In this document: piece by piece, positions 6,203 through 7,093 of the stretch
How the letters are laid out: each line of letters opens with the position of its first letter
Numbering within the stretch: the first letter of the stretch is position 1
Source of the DNA: Bacteroidota bacterium
Lineage (GTDB): Bacteria; Bacteroidota; Bacteroidia; AKYH767-A; CANKSK01
Length of the DNA stretch: 7,093 bases
Direction: 5' to 3'
Assembly (NCBI GenBank): GCA_947485425.1
Contig: CANKSK010000051.1
Span: forward strand, 1 to 7,093
The notes under the pieces: model-generated
Databases searched by the model: none
What the model was told of the DNA's origin: nothing
Seen by the model: only the letters and a program-made list of their open reading frames with translations
Position numbers and translations under genes: made by a program

Positions 6203-7051
6203 ATGAAAAAAATCGTTGGAATCATATGGATTTTAGTCATTATGGCTGGAACTTCTATGGCACAAAATGTTATGGATGGCGTATATGTCAAGGAACATGT
6301 GCCAGAGCGCAAGGTTGTTCCGTATGCATTTTTGCGCGAGGCCGATGTAATGTGGTCAAAAAGAGTTTGGCGTGTTTTGGATTTGAATGAAAAAATCAAT
6401 CATCCTTTGAAGTACCCTGTCAGTAAATCTACAAAAGATAGAAGAAATCTGATAGATGTGGTCATGGATGCTGCTGCTGAAGGAACGTTGACGGCTTATA
6501 AGCCTACTGATGACGATGATTTTACGGTACGCATGACTCCGGAAGAGTTTGAGAAAATTGGTGGTGCAGGTGTTGATACCTTGATGGTTCCTAGTCCTGA
6601 TCCTCCATATGATCCTGTTCAAACAATTGTAAAAAGAGAGTTTTCTAGAGACTGGGTTATGGCTTATAGAATAAAAGAGGATTGGTTTTTCGATAAGCAA
6701 AGGTCTGTATTGGATGTGCGCATAATTGGTATTGCCCCATTGATGTATTCAAGGGATGATAAGGGAAATCTTCGTGAACCTCTTCAAACGCAACCCTTAT
6801 TTTGGGTATATTTTCCTGAGGCCAGAAAAGTTTTTGCTAATGCAGAAGTTTTCAATAGGTATAATGATGCAGAGCGAAAAACATATGATGATATTTTCTG
6901 GAAAAGAATGTTTAGCAGTTATGTAACCAAAGAATCAAATGTAATGAACAGAAGGATTCAAGATTATATGACCGGTATGGATGCTCTTCTAGAAGCTGAG
7001 CGCGTAAAAGAAGACATATTCAATATGGAACATGATCTTTGGGAATTTTAA
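6203..7051 (+). CDS. gldN: GldN/PorN, periplasmic T9SS ring component
   Basis: GldN (PorN) is a secreted periplasmic protein that assembles with the GldK lipoprotein into the outer-membrane-associated ring and contacts the tip of GldM. I chose ATG 6203 because it starts a clean Sec signal peptide (MKK, hydrophobic 4-15, cleavage after SMA at Ala20/Gln21); the frame can be read from TTG 6185, which would only add six residues. The 282-residue product carries the family's segments: DVMWSKRVWRVLDLNEKINH (48-67), the acidic TDDDDF (102-107), KEDWFFDKQRSVLDVRIIGIAP (158-179), FWVYFPEAR (200-208), DDIFWKRMFSSYVTKESN (229-246), GMDALLEAERVKEDIF (258-273) and the terminal EHDLWEF. There is no lipobox, unlike GldK. 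Both ends are intact, and it is the last gene of the gldLMN group visible here. Confidence 0.95.
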   Translation: MKKIVGIIWILVIMAGTSMAQNVMDGVYVKEHVPERKVVPYAFLREADVMWSKRVWRVLDLNEKINHPLKYPVSKSTKDRRNLIDVVMDAAAEGTLTAYKPTDDDDFTVRMTPEEFEKIGGAGVDTLMVPSPDPPYDPVQTIVKREFSRDWVMAYRIKEDWFFDKQRSVLDVRIIGIAPLMYSRDDKGNLREPLQTQPLFWVYFPEARKVFANAEVFNRYNDAERKTYDDIFWKRMFSSYVTKESNVMNRRIQDYMTGMDALLEAERVKEDIFNMEHDLWEF

Positions 7052-7093
7052 TTTTTTCGCATTCGTTTATAATAAGACGGCTCTCTGTTTAGA

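Noticed and set aside
7052..7093. Terminator or next gene after gldN
   Set aside because: The 42 bases show no GC-rich hairpin and are too short to judge a following gene.

Overview
The window comes from a moderately AT-rich genome of the phylum Bacteroidota. All genes run on the + strand. It carries the core of the type IX secretion system (T9SS), which is also the gliding-motility machine: a PorP/SprF-family outer-membrane protein followed by GldK, GldL, GldM and GldN (PorK, PorL, PorM and PorN in Porphyromonas). This gene set is confined to Bacteroidota and close relatives. Start sites lack strong Shine-Dalgarno sequences, and the best promoter has the Bacteroidota form (TTG, then TAnnTTTG), which agrees with this placement. 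I cannot name the genus. A PorP gene directly ahead of gldK recalls the Porphyromonas porPKLMN order.

Layout. Positions 2-1090 hold the 3' part of an arginase/formimidoylglutamase-like gene that begins outside the window. Positions 1091-1222 are a leader with a possible promoter and a small palindrome. porP/sprF lies at 1223-2161, followed by a 144-base gap to the preferred gldK start (2306-3568). A 145-base gap at 3569-3713 holds the clearest promoter in the window. Then come gldL (3714-4520), gldM (4577-6181) and gldN (6203-7051). The last 42 bases show nothing I can support. No non-coding stretch exceeds 300 bases, and I see no RNA gene, mobile element, CRISPR array or convincing intrinsic terminator. 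The reverse-strand open frames are shadows of these genes.

How the genes work together. In the known system GldL and GldM form the inner-membrane rotary motor, which turns proton flow into movement. The long GldM periplasmic stalk reaches the GldK lipoprotein/GldN ring under the outer membrane. PorP/SprF-family barrels link that ring to the outer-membrane translocon or to surface adhesins. The key motor residues can be read here: GldL Lys34, His37, Glu52 and Glu62, and GldM Arg9.

The main oddity is the arginase-like neighbour, which keeps the fold's signature segments but only two of the six classical manganese ligands, so it is probably not a normal ureohydrolase. The rest is a recognisable T9SS core and not a new system. 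Smaller points of interest are a separate promoter ahead of gldLMN, a boxA-like element in its leader, and a short GldL periplasmic loop.
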